Of a stretch of 64,000 nucleotides of DNA, positions 17,965 through 26,934 are shown one piece after another (position 1 is the first letter of the stretch; every line of letters starts with the position of its first letter). Below the pieces are notes generated by a model, which saw nothing but the letters and a program-made list of their open reading frames with translations, was not told the DNA's origin and made no database searches. Source of the DNA: JBOGNO01 sp050747245 (GTDB taxonomy: Bacteria > Acidobacteriota > Terriglobia > Acidiferrales > UBA7541). The DNA is taken from assembly GCA_050747245.1 (NCBI GenBank), contig JBOGNO010000006.1, positions 62,001 to 126,000 of the forward strand, read 5' to 3'. The position numbers and the translations under genes are program-made.

Positions 17965-19182
17965 ATGGTCTGGTCGGAGACATGGAGCCTGGCGCTGCAA
18001 TCGCTGCGCGCGCACAAGATGCGCGCAATGCTGGCGATGCTGAGCGTCGTGATCGGCAGCGCGTGCATCGTGCTGGTGGTCACCGTAGCCCTTGCGGGAA
18101 GACGTTACGTGCTCTCGCAAATCGAAGCAGTGGGCTCCAATATCGTTTTTGCAGACTTGGTGGAATCGTCGGCGGCGCAGAGCACCACGCTTTCGGATTA
18201 TATCTCGCTCGATGACCTCGCGGCCGTGCGCGAAAACGTTCCGCGAGCGATCGAGGTAGCTGGAACGCGCAACATGCCCATGACCGTGGTAGCCGGCGGC
18301 AATGCCTGGCCCGTGAGTCTGGTTGGCGCTACGCCGGGCTTTCAGAAAATCCGCAACCTGGTCATCGTGAGCGGGCGTTACCTCGATGACGGCGACTTCT
18401 TGACGCGCAGCAAGGTGTGCGTGGTGAGCGAGCACTTGGCTGCATTGGCGTTTCCGCATGAGTCTGCCCTCGGCCATGATCTCCACGTGGGCGAGCTGAG
18501 TTTCAGCGTCGTGGGAATTTTTCGCGAGCGCGTGGCGACGTTTGGCCAGTCGGAAATTTCCCTGGATTCCGTGATCATTCCATTTCCGCTCTTCCGGTAT
18601 TACACCGGAGATGAATTCATCGAGACGTTTTACGCGCAGGCAGCTACGCCCGCGGACGTGCCCGTGGTGACGAGCGAGGTGGCGGAAATTCTGAAGGGCC
18701 GCCATCGCCCGCAGGCGGAGTACAACGTGCAAAACCTTATCGCCATCCTGGCCGCGACGCGGCGCATCTCTCTAGCCATGACCGCGGTGCTGCTGCTCTT
18801 GGCGCTGACGGCGCTCGTCGTGAGCGGCGTGGGTATCATGAACATCATGCTCGCGAGCGTAACGGAGCGGACCATGGAGATCGGCATTCGCAAGGCCATC
18901 GGCGCGAGGCGGCGTGAAATTCTGGCGCAGTTTTTGCTTGAAGGAACGCTCATAAGCGCTGCCGGAGCGCTTATCGGCATCGGCGTGGCCGTGTTTCTGC
19001 CGGTTTCGATTCGCGCCTTGATGCGGCTCCTTCCCGTGCCCGGAGACATCACCGTTCCGATCTCGTGGCTTTCGGTGGTGCTGGCCTTTGTAGTATCCTG
19101 CGTTTCGGGCATATTATTCGGCTACCTTCCGGCAAGAAGGGCCGCCAGACTCGAGCCCGTAGAATCGCTACATTATGAATAG
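17965..19182 (+). CDS. MacB-like ABC transporter permease (single unit)
   Basis: About 405 residues. It has an N-terminal cytoplasmic segment LALQSLRAHKMRA, a first membrane helix, a periplasmic MacB-type domain (about 60-265) and three C-terminal FtsX helices with GIMNIMLASVTERTMEIGIRKA, the conserved MacB coupling region. It ends ARLEPVESLHYE. Unlike the three large permeases nearby, it has only one unit, the standard form in macrolide/lipoprotein-type exporters. No ATPase or membrane-fusion protein is adjacent. In-frame ATGs at 17923 and 17932 are possible alternative starts. Confidence 0.88.
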   Translation: MVWSETWSLALQSLRAHKMRAMLAMLSVVIGSACIVLVVTVALAGRRYVLSQIEAVGSNIVFADLVESSAAQSTTLSDYISLDDLAAVRENVPRAIEVAGTRNMPMTVVAGGNAWPVSLVGATPGFQKIRNLVIVSGRYLDDGDFLTRSKVCVVSEHLAALAFPHESALGHDLHVGELSFSVVGIFRERVATFGQSEISLDSVIIPFPLFRYYTGDEFIETFYAQAATPADVPVVTSEVAEILKGRHRPQAEYNVQNLIAILAATRRISLAMTAVLLLLALTALVVSGVGIMNIMLASVTERTMEIGIRKAIGARRREILAQFLLEGTLISAAGALIGIGVAVFLPVSIRALMRLLPVPGDITVPISWLSVVLAFVVSCVSGILFGYLPARRAARLEPVESLHYE

Positions 19183-19273
19183 TGCCGCTTCGCAAGCTCG
19201 GCGAAGCGCAATCGGCCGTGCGCGGGCATGATATCTCCTGCGGTCTGTGCCGCGGCATCAGGAGTCCTGGAAC

Positions 19274-21196
19274 TTGTGCGGGATAGCAGGTTTCACTCGT
19301 AAAAACTTCTCACCGCCCGCTGGCCGCATCCGCGAAGCCGGTGCGACGCTTCTCCATCGCGGTCCGGATCAGCAGGGAGAGTTCGAATCTGCGCACGTAG
19401 CCCTCGCCGCGACACGATTGAAAATCCTCGATCTCGCCGGCGGCGATCAGCCTATCTATTCCGAAGACGGGGGCACGGTTATCGTCTTTAATGGCGAAAT
19501 CTATAACCATCTCGATTTGCGCAAGGAGCTCGAATCGCTCGGCCACCGGTTTTACTCCCACTGCGATACGGAGACTGTGCTGCACGCCTTTCTCGAATGG
19601 GATATCGAAAGTTTTTCGCGGCTGCGTGGGATGTTTGCCGCGGCTCTTTGGACGGAATCCGAGAAAAGGCTGATGCTTGTGCGCGACCGTATGGGCATAA
19701 AGCCGCTCTATATCGCGCGTCGCGGAGAAGATGTGCTTTTCGGATCCGAGCTCAAGGCGATTCTTGTTCATCCGGAGATTGAACGCCGCGTGAGCTTGGC
19801 CGGCCTTGATTGCTATCTGTCGCTCAACTACGTACCTTGCCCTTGGACGCTGATTGAGGGAATCGAGAAACTTCCTCCTGGCCAGTGGCTCGAATGGCGG
19901 GACGGGCGGATCACCACGGGCTCGTACTGGAGGCTACCCGCAGGGCCTGCGCACGATCGGACGCTCGAGGAAGCAAAGGAAGAGCTCGACGCGCTCATGA
20001 GGCAATCCGTGCGCGAGCATTTGCTTTCGGATGTGCCTTTGGGCATGTGGCTGAGCGGTGGAATCGATTCTTCGACCATCTTGCATTACGCCGCAAGTGC
20101 GTCGAGTGCGCCGCTCAAGACCTTCTCGATTTCGTTTCGCGGCCGGAGTTTCGATGAATCGAAATACATTCACGAAGTCGCCGCGCGTTATGGCACAGAT
20201 CATCAGGAGCTGGACCTGAATCCAGCCGAGGATCTGGCCGGCGCGATCGAGGAATTCGCGTATTACGCCGACGAGCCATGCGCCGATGCGGGCGCTCTGC
20301 CGGTGTGGTTCCTTGCGCGCCTGAGCAAGAAATCCGTCACCGTGGCCCTCAGCGGCGAAGGCGCGGACGAGCTCTTCGGCGGCTATCTCACGTATCGCGC
20401 GAATGTGCTGGCGGAGCGCATGCGGCATTTGCCATCGAGCTTTTTGCGAGCGGCGCGTGCTGCCGTACATCTCTGGCCGGCGTCGGATGAAAAAATCAGC
20501 ACGGAATACATGCTCAAACGATTTTTCAGCGGCGCGTTGATGGATTCTGCCCGCGCCCACGTTTATTGGAACGGGACTTTTTCCGAGGAAGGGAAGCGGG
20601 CGCTGGCCGCGGGGCTCCCCGCAGCGCTCGACGGCCTGCTGGGCGAACTGCGCGATGCGGCGCGTTCGGGCGATGGCTATGCGCCGTACCTTTGGTTCGA
20701 TCAGAAATACTTTCTACCTGACGACATCCTCAATAAAGTGGACCGCATGAGCATGGCGCATTCGCTCGAAATCCGTCCGCCGTTCCTGGACCATCGCATT
20801 GTGGAGTTCGCGGCATCGCTGCCTTCTTCGCTAAAGTTTCGCGGTTCGCGGCAGAAAATTATTCTAAAGGAGTTGATGAAAGATAGGCTGCCGCCTTCGA
20901 TTCCGCGGCGTAAGAAAATCGGGTTTGATATTCCGGCGCACGAATGGCTCCGCGGGCCACTGCGTGCCCTGCTGCAAGACGCGCTTGCGGAGGGCGCCGC
21001 CGCGCACAACGGACTTTTTCGTCCCGCGGCCATCGAAACCTGCCTGCGCCAGCACCTCGCGCGCCGCGCCAATCTGGGCTACCACTTGTGGGGCCTGATG
21101 ATACTTTTCCTGTGGATGAAGAAATGGCGAGTGCAAACAACGCACCTCTCCGCGCCGGTTCCTCCGGTGGCGGAAAGCGTTCTTACCTCTACCTGA
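19274..21196 (+). CDS. asnB: Asparagine synthetase, glutamine-hydrolysing
   Basis: About 640 residues. The TTG at 19274 is chosen as start because it places the nucleophile Cys at position 2 (CGIAGF), which class II amidotransferases require, and an AGGAG sequence lies 9 bases upstream. The frame's ATG at 19247 would bury that cysteine. The N-terminal glutaminase domain shows RGPDQQG and NGEIYN. The C-terminal synthetase domain has the PP-loop LSGGIDSST and SGEGADELFGGY. Next to glycosyltransferase genes, such enzymes often amidate sugars or peptides rather than making free asparagine. The 3' end overlaps the next gene by 73 bases. Confidence 0.9.
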   Translation: MCGIAGFTRKNFSPPAGRIREAGATLLHRGPDQQGEFESAHVALAATRLKILDLAGGDQPIYSEDGGTVIVFNGEIYNHLDLRKELESLGHRFYSHCDTETVLHAFLEWDIESFSRLRGMFAAALWTESEKRLMLVRDRMGIKPLYIARRGEDVLFGSELKAILVHPEIERRVSLAGLDCYLSLNYVPCPWTLIEGIEKLPPGQWLEWRDGRITTGSYWRLPAGPAHDRTLEEAKEELDALMRQSVREHLLSDVPLGMWLSGGIDSSTILHYAASASSAPLKTFSISFRGRSFDESKYIHEVAARYGTDHQELDLNPAEDLAGAIEEFAYYADEPCADAGALPVWFLARLSKKSVTVALSGEGADELFGGYLTYRANVLAERMRHLPSSFLRAARAAVHLWPASDEKISTEYMLKRFFSGALMDSARAHVYWNGTFSEEGKRALAAGLPAALDGLLGELRDAARSGDGYAPYLWFDQKYFLPDDILNKVDRMSMAHSLEIRPPFLDHRIVEFAASLPSSLKFRGSRQKIILKELMKDRLPPSIPRRKKIGFDIPAHEWLRGPLRALLQDALAEGAAAHNGLFRPAAIETCLRQHLARRANLGYHLWGLMILFLWMKKWRVQTTHLSAPVPPVAESVLTST

Positions 21197-23028
21197 TCGT
21201 ACTGCTCTTTGCGAGCGCCGTGTATCTCGCATGCATCGTTTCTCCGCCGTCGCTGATGGACGACGTGGATGCCGTGCAGGCGCAGATCGCGCGCAATATG
21301 CTGACGTCGGGCGATTGGACGACGGCGCGTCTCGACGGCGTCGTCTATCTTGAAAAGCCACCGCTGATTTACTGGATGATCGCGGGATCGTACAAAATCT
21401 TCGGCGTCCACGATTGGTCCGCGCGAATTCCTGTGGCGCTCACGGCCATCGCGCTGTGCCTGATCGTCGCCGCGTTCGCTGCATGGGCGTTCGGTGAGCG
21501 CGCCGGCCTGTGCGCGGGACTGTGCATGTCCACTTGCATCGGACTGTTTCTTTTTACGCGGATTCTGATCCCCGACGTCATGTTGACCCTTACCGTGGCA
21601 TTGGCCATGTGGGCGTTCCTGCGCGCGTTGGAAGAAAACGAGCCTCACTCACGATTGTGGGCCTTTGTCCTGGCCGCGTGTCTCGGCGCTGGGCTGCTCC
21701 TCAAGAGTTTGATCGGGGTATTGTTTCCGTTTGCTGCGGCGCTGGTTTATCTTCTTCTCACCCGGCAATTATTTGTTGCCCGCACCTGGAAACGCCTTCG
21801 ACCCTTCAGCGGCGCGGCCGTCGCACTGCTCATCGCCGCGCCCTGGCATGTGCTCGCCACACTGCGCAATCCGCCGTACTTCGCATGGACACTTCACAGC
21901 GGCCCTGGCGAATATCACGGCTTCCTGTGGTTTTTCTTTATCAACGAGCAATTGCTGCGCTTTCTGAATCTCCGCTATCCGCACGATTACAACACCGTCC
22001 CGCGGCTTTATTTCTGGCTTTTTCATCTCCTGTGGCTGTTTCCGTGGAGCGTGTATCTCCCGGCGGTCGCGAAACTCTCCTTCAAGCCTGCCGATCGCGC
22101 CGGCCGCGCGCGGCTTCTGGCGCTCTGCTGGATTGGCTTTGTTCTGTTGTTCTTCACCTTCTCAACGACTCAGGAATACTATTCGATGCCGTGCTATCCG
22201 GCGTTTGCGCTGTTGCTGGGTTCGGCGATGGCCGCCGAGGGGAAATGGATCGGCCGCGGAACACGCGTCCTTTGCGCCATCTCCGCTTGTGTCTCGATCG
22301 TGTTGCTCGGGATTTTCTTCATGGTTCGTCACATTCCCGCACCGGGAGACATTTCGTCCGCGCTTTCGCATCATCCGGGCGCTTACACGCTTTCGCTCGG
22401 ACACATGGAGGACCTCACTTTTCAATCCTTCGCCTATCTCCGCGTTCCATTAGCCGCCGCGGGGATTGCGTTCCTCCTCGGAGCCCTGGGAACTCTGCTC
22501 TGGCGTGGGCGGCGTGCCATTCTGGCAGCCGCGTTGATCATGGTGCTCTTCTTTCAAGCCACGCGTCTCGCCATGGTGGTATTCGACCCGTACATGTCGT
22601 CGCGTCCGCTGGGCGAAGCCCTGCTGCGCGCGCCCGCAGGCAAACTCATCGTCGACCATCATTACTACACGTATTCCTCCGTATTTTTCTATGCGGATTG
22701 CACGGCGCTACTCTTGAACGGACGTTTCAACACCTTCGCGTACGGCGCGTATGCGCCGGGAGTTCCTCCCGTCTTCATCAGCGACGGGGATTTTGCGAAT
22801 CTTTGGCGACAGCCGCAACGCTGGTACATGGTTGCCGATCGCTCTGCCATTCCGCATTTTGAGACCCTCGTGGGAGCCTCCAGCCTGAATGTGGTCCTTG
22901 AGAGTGGCGGGAAAGTCTTGCTCACTAATCTGCCGTTGTCCGTGACCACCATGCAGCAACCGCCGTTTGTGCATAGAGGCGCTGTGTTCCTCGCCGATGT
23001 TTCGCCGGAGTTCCGTGCCGCTCGCTGA
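21124..23028 (+). CDS. GT39-like membrane glycosyltransferase (ArnT/PMT family)
   Basis: About 634 residues with ten or more membrane helices. After the first helix comes the family's periplasmic loop with acidic residues (SLMDDVDAVQAQIARNML), then GDWTTARLDG and YLEKPPLIYWM, the hallmark of undecaprenyl-phosphate-sugar-dependent transferases such as ArnT. The start at 21124 lies inside asnB; the frame further upstream is proline- and arginine-rich asnB shadow. It likely transfers a sugar from a polyprenyl phosphate to an envelope lipid or protein on the outer face of the inner membrane; the acceptor is unknown. Confidence 0.85.
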   Translation: MASANNAPLRAGSSGGGKRSYLYLIVLLFASAVYLACIVSPPSLMDDVDAVQAQIARNMLTSGDWTTARLDGVVYLEKPPLIYWMIAGSYKIFGVHDWSARIPVALTAIALCLIVAAFAAWAFGERAGLCAGLCMSTCIGLFLFTRILIPDVMLTLTVALAMWAFLRALEENEPHSRLWAFVLAACLGAGLLLKSLIGVLFPFAAALVYLLLTRQLFVARTWKRLRPFSGAAVALLIAAPWHVLATLRNPPYFAWTLHSGPGEYHGFLWFFFINEQLLRFLNLRYPHDYNTVPRLYFWLFHLLWLFPWSVYLPAVAKLSFKPADRAGRARLLALCWIGFVLLFFTFSTTQEYYSMPCYPAFALLLGSAMAAEGKWIGRGTRVLCAISACVSIVLLGIFFMVRHIPAPGDISSALSHHPGAYTLSLGHMEDLTFQSFAYLRVPLAAAGIAFLLGALGTLLWRGRRAILAAALIMVLFFQATRLAMVVFDPYMSSRPLGEALLRAPAGKLIVDHHYYTYSSVFFYADCTALLLNGRFNTFAYGAYAPGVPPVFISDGDFANLWRQPQRWYMVADRSAIPHFETLVGASSLNVVLESGGKVLLTNLPLSVTTMQQPPFVHRGAVFLADVSPEFRAAR

Positions 23029-24094
23029 TTCTCAAATTCCGCTCGCCGTCGTGCCATCCCAGCACCCGCTGCGCCGTCTCGTGCTGGCGATTCTCCGGAT
23101 AGCCATCGGCGCGGGGCTTCTGGTCTGGCTGGCGAAATCCGGGATCATCGATTTCCGCGAACTTTCAAAACTCTTCACGGCATGGCCCATCACCCTGGCC
23201 GCTGTGGCGTTGCTGCTATTCGATATCGCTTTCATGTCCTTGCGGCTCAGGTGGCTATTTCGCGTCCAGGATCTGCAGCTTTCGTTCGGGGATTCCGCGA
23301 AGCTGACGCTCATCAGTTTCTTCTTCGGGACGTTCTTGCCCGGAGCGGCGGGCGGCGACATCGCGAAAATCTTTTATGCCGTGCGCGGCAACGCGTCCCG
23401 GCGCACGGAAATCATCACAGTCGCGCTCCTGGATCGTGCGTTTGGGCTGTTTTCCCTGCTCCTATTGCCGCTGATTTTCGCGCCGATGTTTCTGGACCTT
23501 CTTCGAGCCGTACCCGCGCTGCGCATTTTGCTATACCTAGTTGCGTGGCTTGCGCTCGCCATTTTGCTCGCCTTTTTTTTGTGTCTTTCGAATCGCCAGT
23601 CGGTGAAAAGCTTGCTCCACTACCTGTTGGGCATTATTCCGTGGAGGGCGCAGTCGGACCGAATGATGGAGACCATTCGCGCCTACCGGCGTTTTCCGGG
23701 AGTTCTTTTTGCCGCCCTCGCGGCCTCTCTTGCCGCGAATTTATTTCTCGTGGGAGTGACCGCGCTTGCGGTGATGCTCCTCGACCCTGCGGCGCTTTCC
23801 GCCGGGCTGTGCCTGGTGATTCCACTCGGACACGTCATCAACGCCGTGCCGCTTACGCCCGGTGGCCTTGGAGTGGGCGAGGCTGCTTTCAATGCGCTCT
23901 TTAAAATCGCCGGTCTCACCGGCGGCGCCGAGGTGCTGCTTTCCTGGCGCGTATGGAATACCCTGGTCAGCTTGTTTGGGTTGGGATTCTATGTTCGAGG
24001 ACTGGGCGCTCCGTTTTCCATCGCGGCTCCGAGCAGAATGGCGAATCTTCGGGCGAAACACATGCACAGAGCGAAGCCGGCCGCCTGCCGATAG
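22997..24094 (+). CDS. Flippase-like membrane protein (UPF0104/AglD family)
   Basis: About 365 residues with around eight membrane helices. It carries family signatures SFFFGTFLPGAAGGDIAKIF in the first half and PLTPGGLGVGEAAF in the second, as in the lysylphosphatidylglycerol-synthase membrane region and AglD-like proteins. Relatives are linked with lipid or lipid-linked sugar handling, often beside GT39 or GT2 enzymes as here. The start is uncertain (ATG 22997 or GTG 23014). Its first codons overlap the end of the GT39 gene, so translation is probably coupled. Confidence 0.82.
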   Translation: MFRRSSVPLADSQIPLAVVPSQHPLRRLVLAILRIAIGAGLLVWLAKSGIIDFRELSKLFTAWPITLAAVALLLFDIAFMSLRLRWLFRVQDLQLSFGDSAKLTLISFFFGTFLPGAAGGDIAKIFYAVRGNASRRTEIITVALLDRAFGLFSLLLLPLIFAPMFLDLLRAVPALRILLYLVAWLALAILLAFFLCLSNRQSVKSLLHYLLGIIPWRAQSDRMMETIRAYRRFPGVLFAALAASLAANLFLVGVTALAVMLLDPAALSAGLCLVIPLGHVINAVPLTPGGLGVGEAAFNALFKIAGLTGGAEVLLSWRVWNTLVSLFGLGFYVRGLGAPFSIAAPSRMANLRAKHMHRAKPAACR

Positions 24095-24294
24095 ACGAGC
24101 GCCGCCCCAAATGAGGACGCCCGGAAAAGTTTCGCAAGCGAGCGCGTTGGCCTTCGCCGGGTGGGCTGAAAAATCCCCCTTGCGTTCGATTGGCTATGGA
24201 TGAAAAAATTATCACGGTTTTCGCGGCAAGAAATCGGCGCTAATCGCGGCAACCGAACGACTATCTCGGCGCCCCGCTTATTTGTGGAGGAATG

Positions 24295-25512
24295 ATGAAC
24301 GTTCTCGTGCTCGGAGGCGATGGCTATTGCGGCTGGGCCACGGCCTTGTATCTCTCGAAGCAGGGCCACGAAGTCGGCATCGTTGACAATTTTTCGCGCC
24401 GACAGTGGGACTACGAGCTCGGCGTGCAGACGCTTACGCCGATTCGTCCCCTCGCGGATCGCCTGCGAGCATGGCGCGAGCTTACCGGCAAGACCATCGA
24501 ATCTTTCGTCGGCGACGTGACGGATTACGATTTCCTCTCTTCGACCCTTAAGGAATTCGCCCCAGACGCCGTCATTCATTTTGCCGAGCAGCGCGCCGCT
24601 CCCTACTCCATGATTGACCGCAAGCACGCGGTCTTCACGCAGGTGAACAACGTTGTCGGCACGCTCAATCTTCTCTTCGCCCTGCGCGAATTTCAGCCCG
24701 ATTGCCATCTCATCAAGCTGGGCACCATGGGCGAATATGGCACGCCGAACATTGACATCGAAGAAGGCTACATCAAGATCACGCACAACGGCCGTAGCGA
24801 CGTTTTGCCTTTTCCCAAGCAGCCCGGCTCCTTCTATCACCTCTCGAAAGTTCACGACAGCCACAACATCATGTTCGCCTGCAAGATTTGGGGTTTGCGA
24901 GCTACGGATCTGAATCAGGGCGTGGTTTACGGCACGGTTACAGATGAAGTTGCGCTCGACGAAGCGCTCATCAATCGTTTCGACTACGACGAAGTTTTCG
25001 GCACGGTGCTCAACCGATTCTGCGCCCAGGCGGCCATCGGCCATCCGCTCACTGTCTACGGCAAGGGCGGGCAGACGCGCGGTTTTCTCGACATTCGCGA
25101 TACGGTGCGCTGCGTCGAAATCGCTTGCCAGAACCCGGCGGCGCGCGGCGAGTGCCGCGTCTTCAATCAATTCACTGAGCAATTTTCCGTGATGGATCTC
25201 GCGCGATTGGTCGAAGCGGCGGGAAGGAAGATGGGCCTGCGCGTGGAAATAGATCATCTCCCCGATCCGCGCGTGGAAGCCGAAGAGCACTACTACAACG
25301 CCAAGCACTCGAAATTAGTTGACCTCGGCCTGCGTGCTCATCTGCTTTCGGAATCGCTTCTCGATTCGCTGATGAATATCGCGGTGCAATATCGCGATCG
25401 CATTGACGCTTCGCTTATGCTGCCGCAGGTCAACTGGCGCAACGCCGCGAACGATCGCAAGCGCCAGCCGGCATCCGTCGCGGGGGCAGCGGTTTCGCCT
25501 TCCCGTTCGTGA
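24295..25512 (+). CDS. sqdB: UDP-sulfoquinovose synthase-like NAD-dependent epimerase
   Basis: A 405-residue extended short-chain dehydrogenase with strong SQD1/SqdB resemblance. The NAD loop is GGDGYCGWATALYLS, followed by TMGEYGTPNIDIEEG, the YxxxK catalytic pair in YHLSK, and YGKGGQTRGFLDIRDTV near residue 260. SqdB turns UDP-glucose plus sulfite into UDP-sulfoquinovose, head-group donor for sulfolipids or sulfosugar glycans. Two ATGs are adjacent; the second (24295) sits at a workable distance from GGAGG. No obvious SqdX-type transferase adjoins it, so the product's fate is open; the neighbouring glycosyltransferases are candidates. Confidence 0.87.
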   Translation: MNVLVLGGDGYCGWATALYLSKQGHEVGIVDNFSRRQWDYELGVQTLTPIRPLADRLRAWRELTGKTIESFVGDVTDYDFLSSTLKEFAPDAVIHFAEQRAAPYSMIDRKHAVFTQVNNVVGTLNLLFALREFQPDCHLIKLGTMGEYGTPNIDIEEGYIKITHNGRSDVLPFPKQPGSFYHLSKVHDSHNIMFACKIWGLRATDLNQGVVYGTVTDEVALDEALINRFDYDEVFGTVLNRFCAQAAIGHPLTVYGKGGQTRGFLDIRDTVRCVEIACQNPAARGECRVFNQFTEQFSVMDLARLVEAAGRKMGLRVEIDHLPDPRVEAEEHYYNAKHSKLVDLGLRAHLLSESLLDSLMNIAVQYRDRIDASLMLPQVNWRNAANDRKRQPASVAGAAVSPSRS

Positions 25513-25535
25513 ACTAATCGAGAGAACGAGTCGGA

Positions 25536-26723
25536 TTACTTCTGCGGTGTGCTCTGCGCGATCGGCACAAGTGCACCGTCGCGGATGTAATATTGGCCAT
25601 CGCGCCAGCGGATGCTTCTGCGGAAGAAGCTCACGAGCCAAACTCCAAACGCCAGCGCGTCCCATAGGGGAATCAGCACGAATTTCCTCCACATGCCGCG
25701 CTGTTTCAGGATGCCGCTGCCGATCAGCCACGTCATGGCCATGCGGAGCACCATGTACGCGCCGAAATAGCCCGCCGCCACGGGCCACACCGGCAGCATC
25801 GCCACCGCCGCCACCGACCACGCCAGGCCCTGCGTGAAGACCAATCCCACATGCCCCCACGGGCGCATGTGCCGCATCACCACCAGCCATCGCATGCGCT
25901 TGTGTACCAGGCCGCTGAACTCTTGAAAATCGGCTACGGTCAGAACCGTGTGCGGCAGTAGCACCACTTCGTAGCCCTGCTCGGCTATAAACCGTCCGAC
26001 CAGCAAATCGTCCCCCGGTTTCTCCGCAATCGAATCGTAGCCGCCGAACGCAGCGAGGTGTTTCTTCGTCGTCCCAATCGAAGTTCCGAGAGCGAATTTC
26101 ACTCCATCGAGTAGCCGCGCCACCAGGATGCCCGGATAAAAATCGGAGACCATTCCAATCGTCTGCAAGCGGTCCACAAACGTCTTTTCATCCGCTGGAG
26201 CATATAAGCACGTCACCGCGCCTACTTTGGAATTAGCCAGCGGCGCGACCATCGTGCGCAAGTAATCGCGGGCCACGCGCACGTCGCTGTCGCTGATGAC
26301 CAGGGTGTCGTACGCCGCCTCGCGCACGAGTCGCGCCAGCTTGAGCACTTTGTCGTTCGCGGCTTGCCGGTCCACACCGTAAAAGACGCGAATCCGCCGC
26401 TCGGGAAAATCGCGCTGCAGTTTTTCCACCACCGGCAGCACCGGGTCCGCGCGGTCTCCCACGCAGAATAAGATTTCGTATTCCGGATAATCTTGCTGAC
26501 AGAAAGTCGCGAAATTCTCGTAGCAATCAGGGTCGAGGCCGCGAATTGGCTTCAGATTGCTGACCGGCGGCGTGAAATCAGAGTGGGAAGCCTGCAACGC
26601 GGCGGAATCGCGAATGAATCTCCATGAGCTGTACAGCACCAGCAAATAGTAGACGAAGGGGAATGTCGCGACCGCGAGAATTAAATACGTCAGCAGTTTC
26701 AAATTCCCTGCACCTTTTGCCAA
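25536..26723 (-). CDS. GT21/GT2 ceramide-glucosyltransferase-like (HpnI-like) membrane enzyme
   Basis: A 395-residue protein with an N-terminal membrane helix, a GT-A catalytic domain and three or more C-terminal helices. The motifs fit GT21: PIRGLDPDCYENF, DTLVISDSDVRV (metal-binding DxD), EKPGDDLLVGRF and HKRMRW, the (Q/R)xxRW-type site. Relatives include ceramide glucosyltransferases and the hopanoid enzyme HpnI. It probably transfers a sugar from a UDP-sugar to a membrane lipid. It converges on the sulfoquinovose-type gene with 23 bases between, suggesting a joint glycolipid role by inference only. Confidence 0.82.
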   Translation of the reverse strand: MAKGAGNLKLLTYLILAVATFPFVYYLLVLYSSWRFIRDSAALQASHSDFTPPVSNLKPIRGLDPDCYENFATFCQQDYPEYEILFCVGDRADPVLPVVEKLQRDFPERRIRVFYGVDRQAANDKVLKLARLVREAAYDTLVISDSDVRVARDYLRTMVAPLANSKVGAVTCLYAPADEKTFVDRLQTIGMVSDFYPGILVARLLDGVKFALGTSIGTTKKHLAAFGGYDSIAEKPGDDLLVGRFIAEQGYEVVLLPHTVLTVADFQEFSGLVHKRMRWLVVMRHMRPWGHVGLVFTQGLAWSVAAVAMLPVWPVAAGYFGAYMVLRMAMTWLIGSGILKQRGMWRKFVLIPLWDALAFGVWLVSFFRRSIRWRDGQYYIRDGALVPIAQSTPQK

Positions 26724-26860
26724 ACAGACAGCGTCGAAGAATAATTTCTATGTGGGAAGCGTGCGCCGGCCGGAATCCCCCCGGGCCAGCGTTCAGAGAA
26801 TACCAAATTCATTTGCCGTTGGCTTTGAAGAAGACGGGCGCGATGTTCCTGGCGCGCCGC

Positions 26861-26899
26861 AAAAAACTCGGAGGCGGCACGTTACGTCCGCCGCCTCCG
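26861..26899 (-). terminator. Intrinsic terminator for the secreted-protein gene at 26935
   Basis: Reading the minus strand, a 10-base stem (26899-26890 pairing with 26878-26869, CGGAGGCGGC/GCCGCCTCCG) with an 11-base loop is followed by GAG and then six T residues (26866-26861). This is a textbook rho-independent terminator 36 bases after the stop codon. Confidence 0.8.
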
Positions 26900-26934
26900 C
26901 TTGAAAATGTGACCGAATTGAGTGCGTTATCTTC

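Noticed and set aside
21510..22862. Plus-strand frame of 450 codons overlapping the GT39-like gene in another phase
   Set aside because: The other phase encodes membrane helices and family motifs; this one is Arg/Ser/Pro-rich without a domain.
23989..25308. Long minus-strand open frame of 439 codons opposite the sulfoquinovose-synthase-like gene
   Set aside because: It lies antisense to a gene with clear family motifs; its translation has no recognisable domain and reflects GC-rich codon bias.
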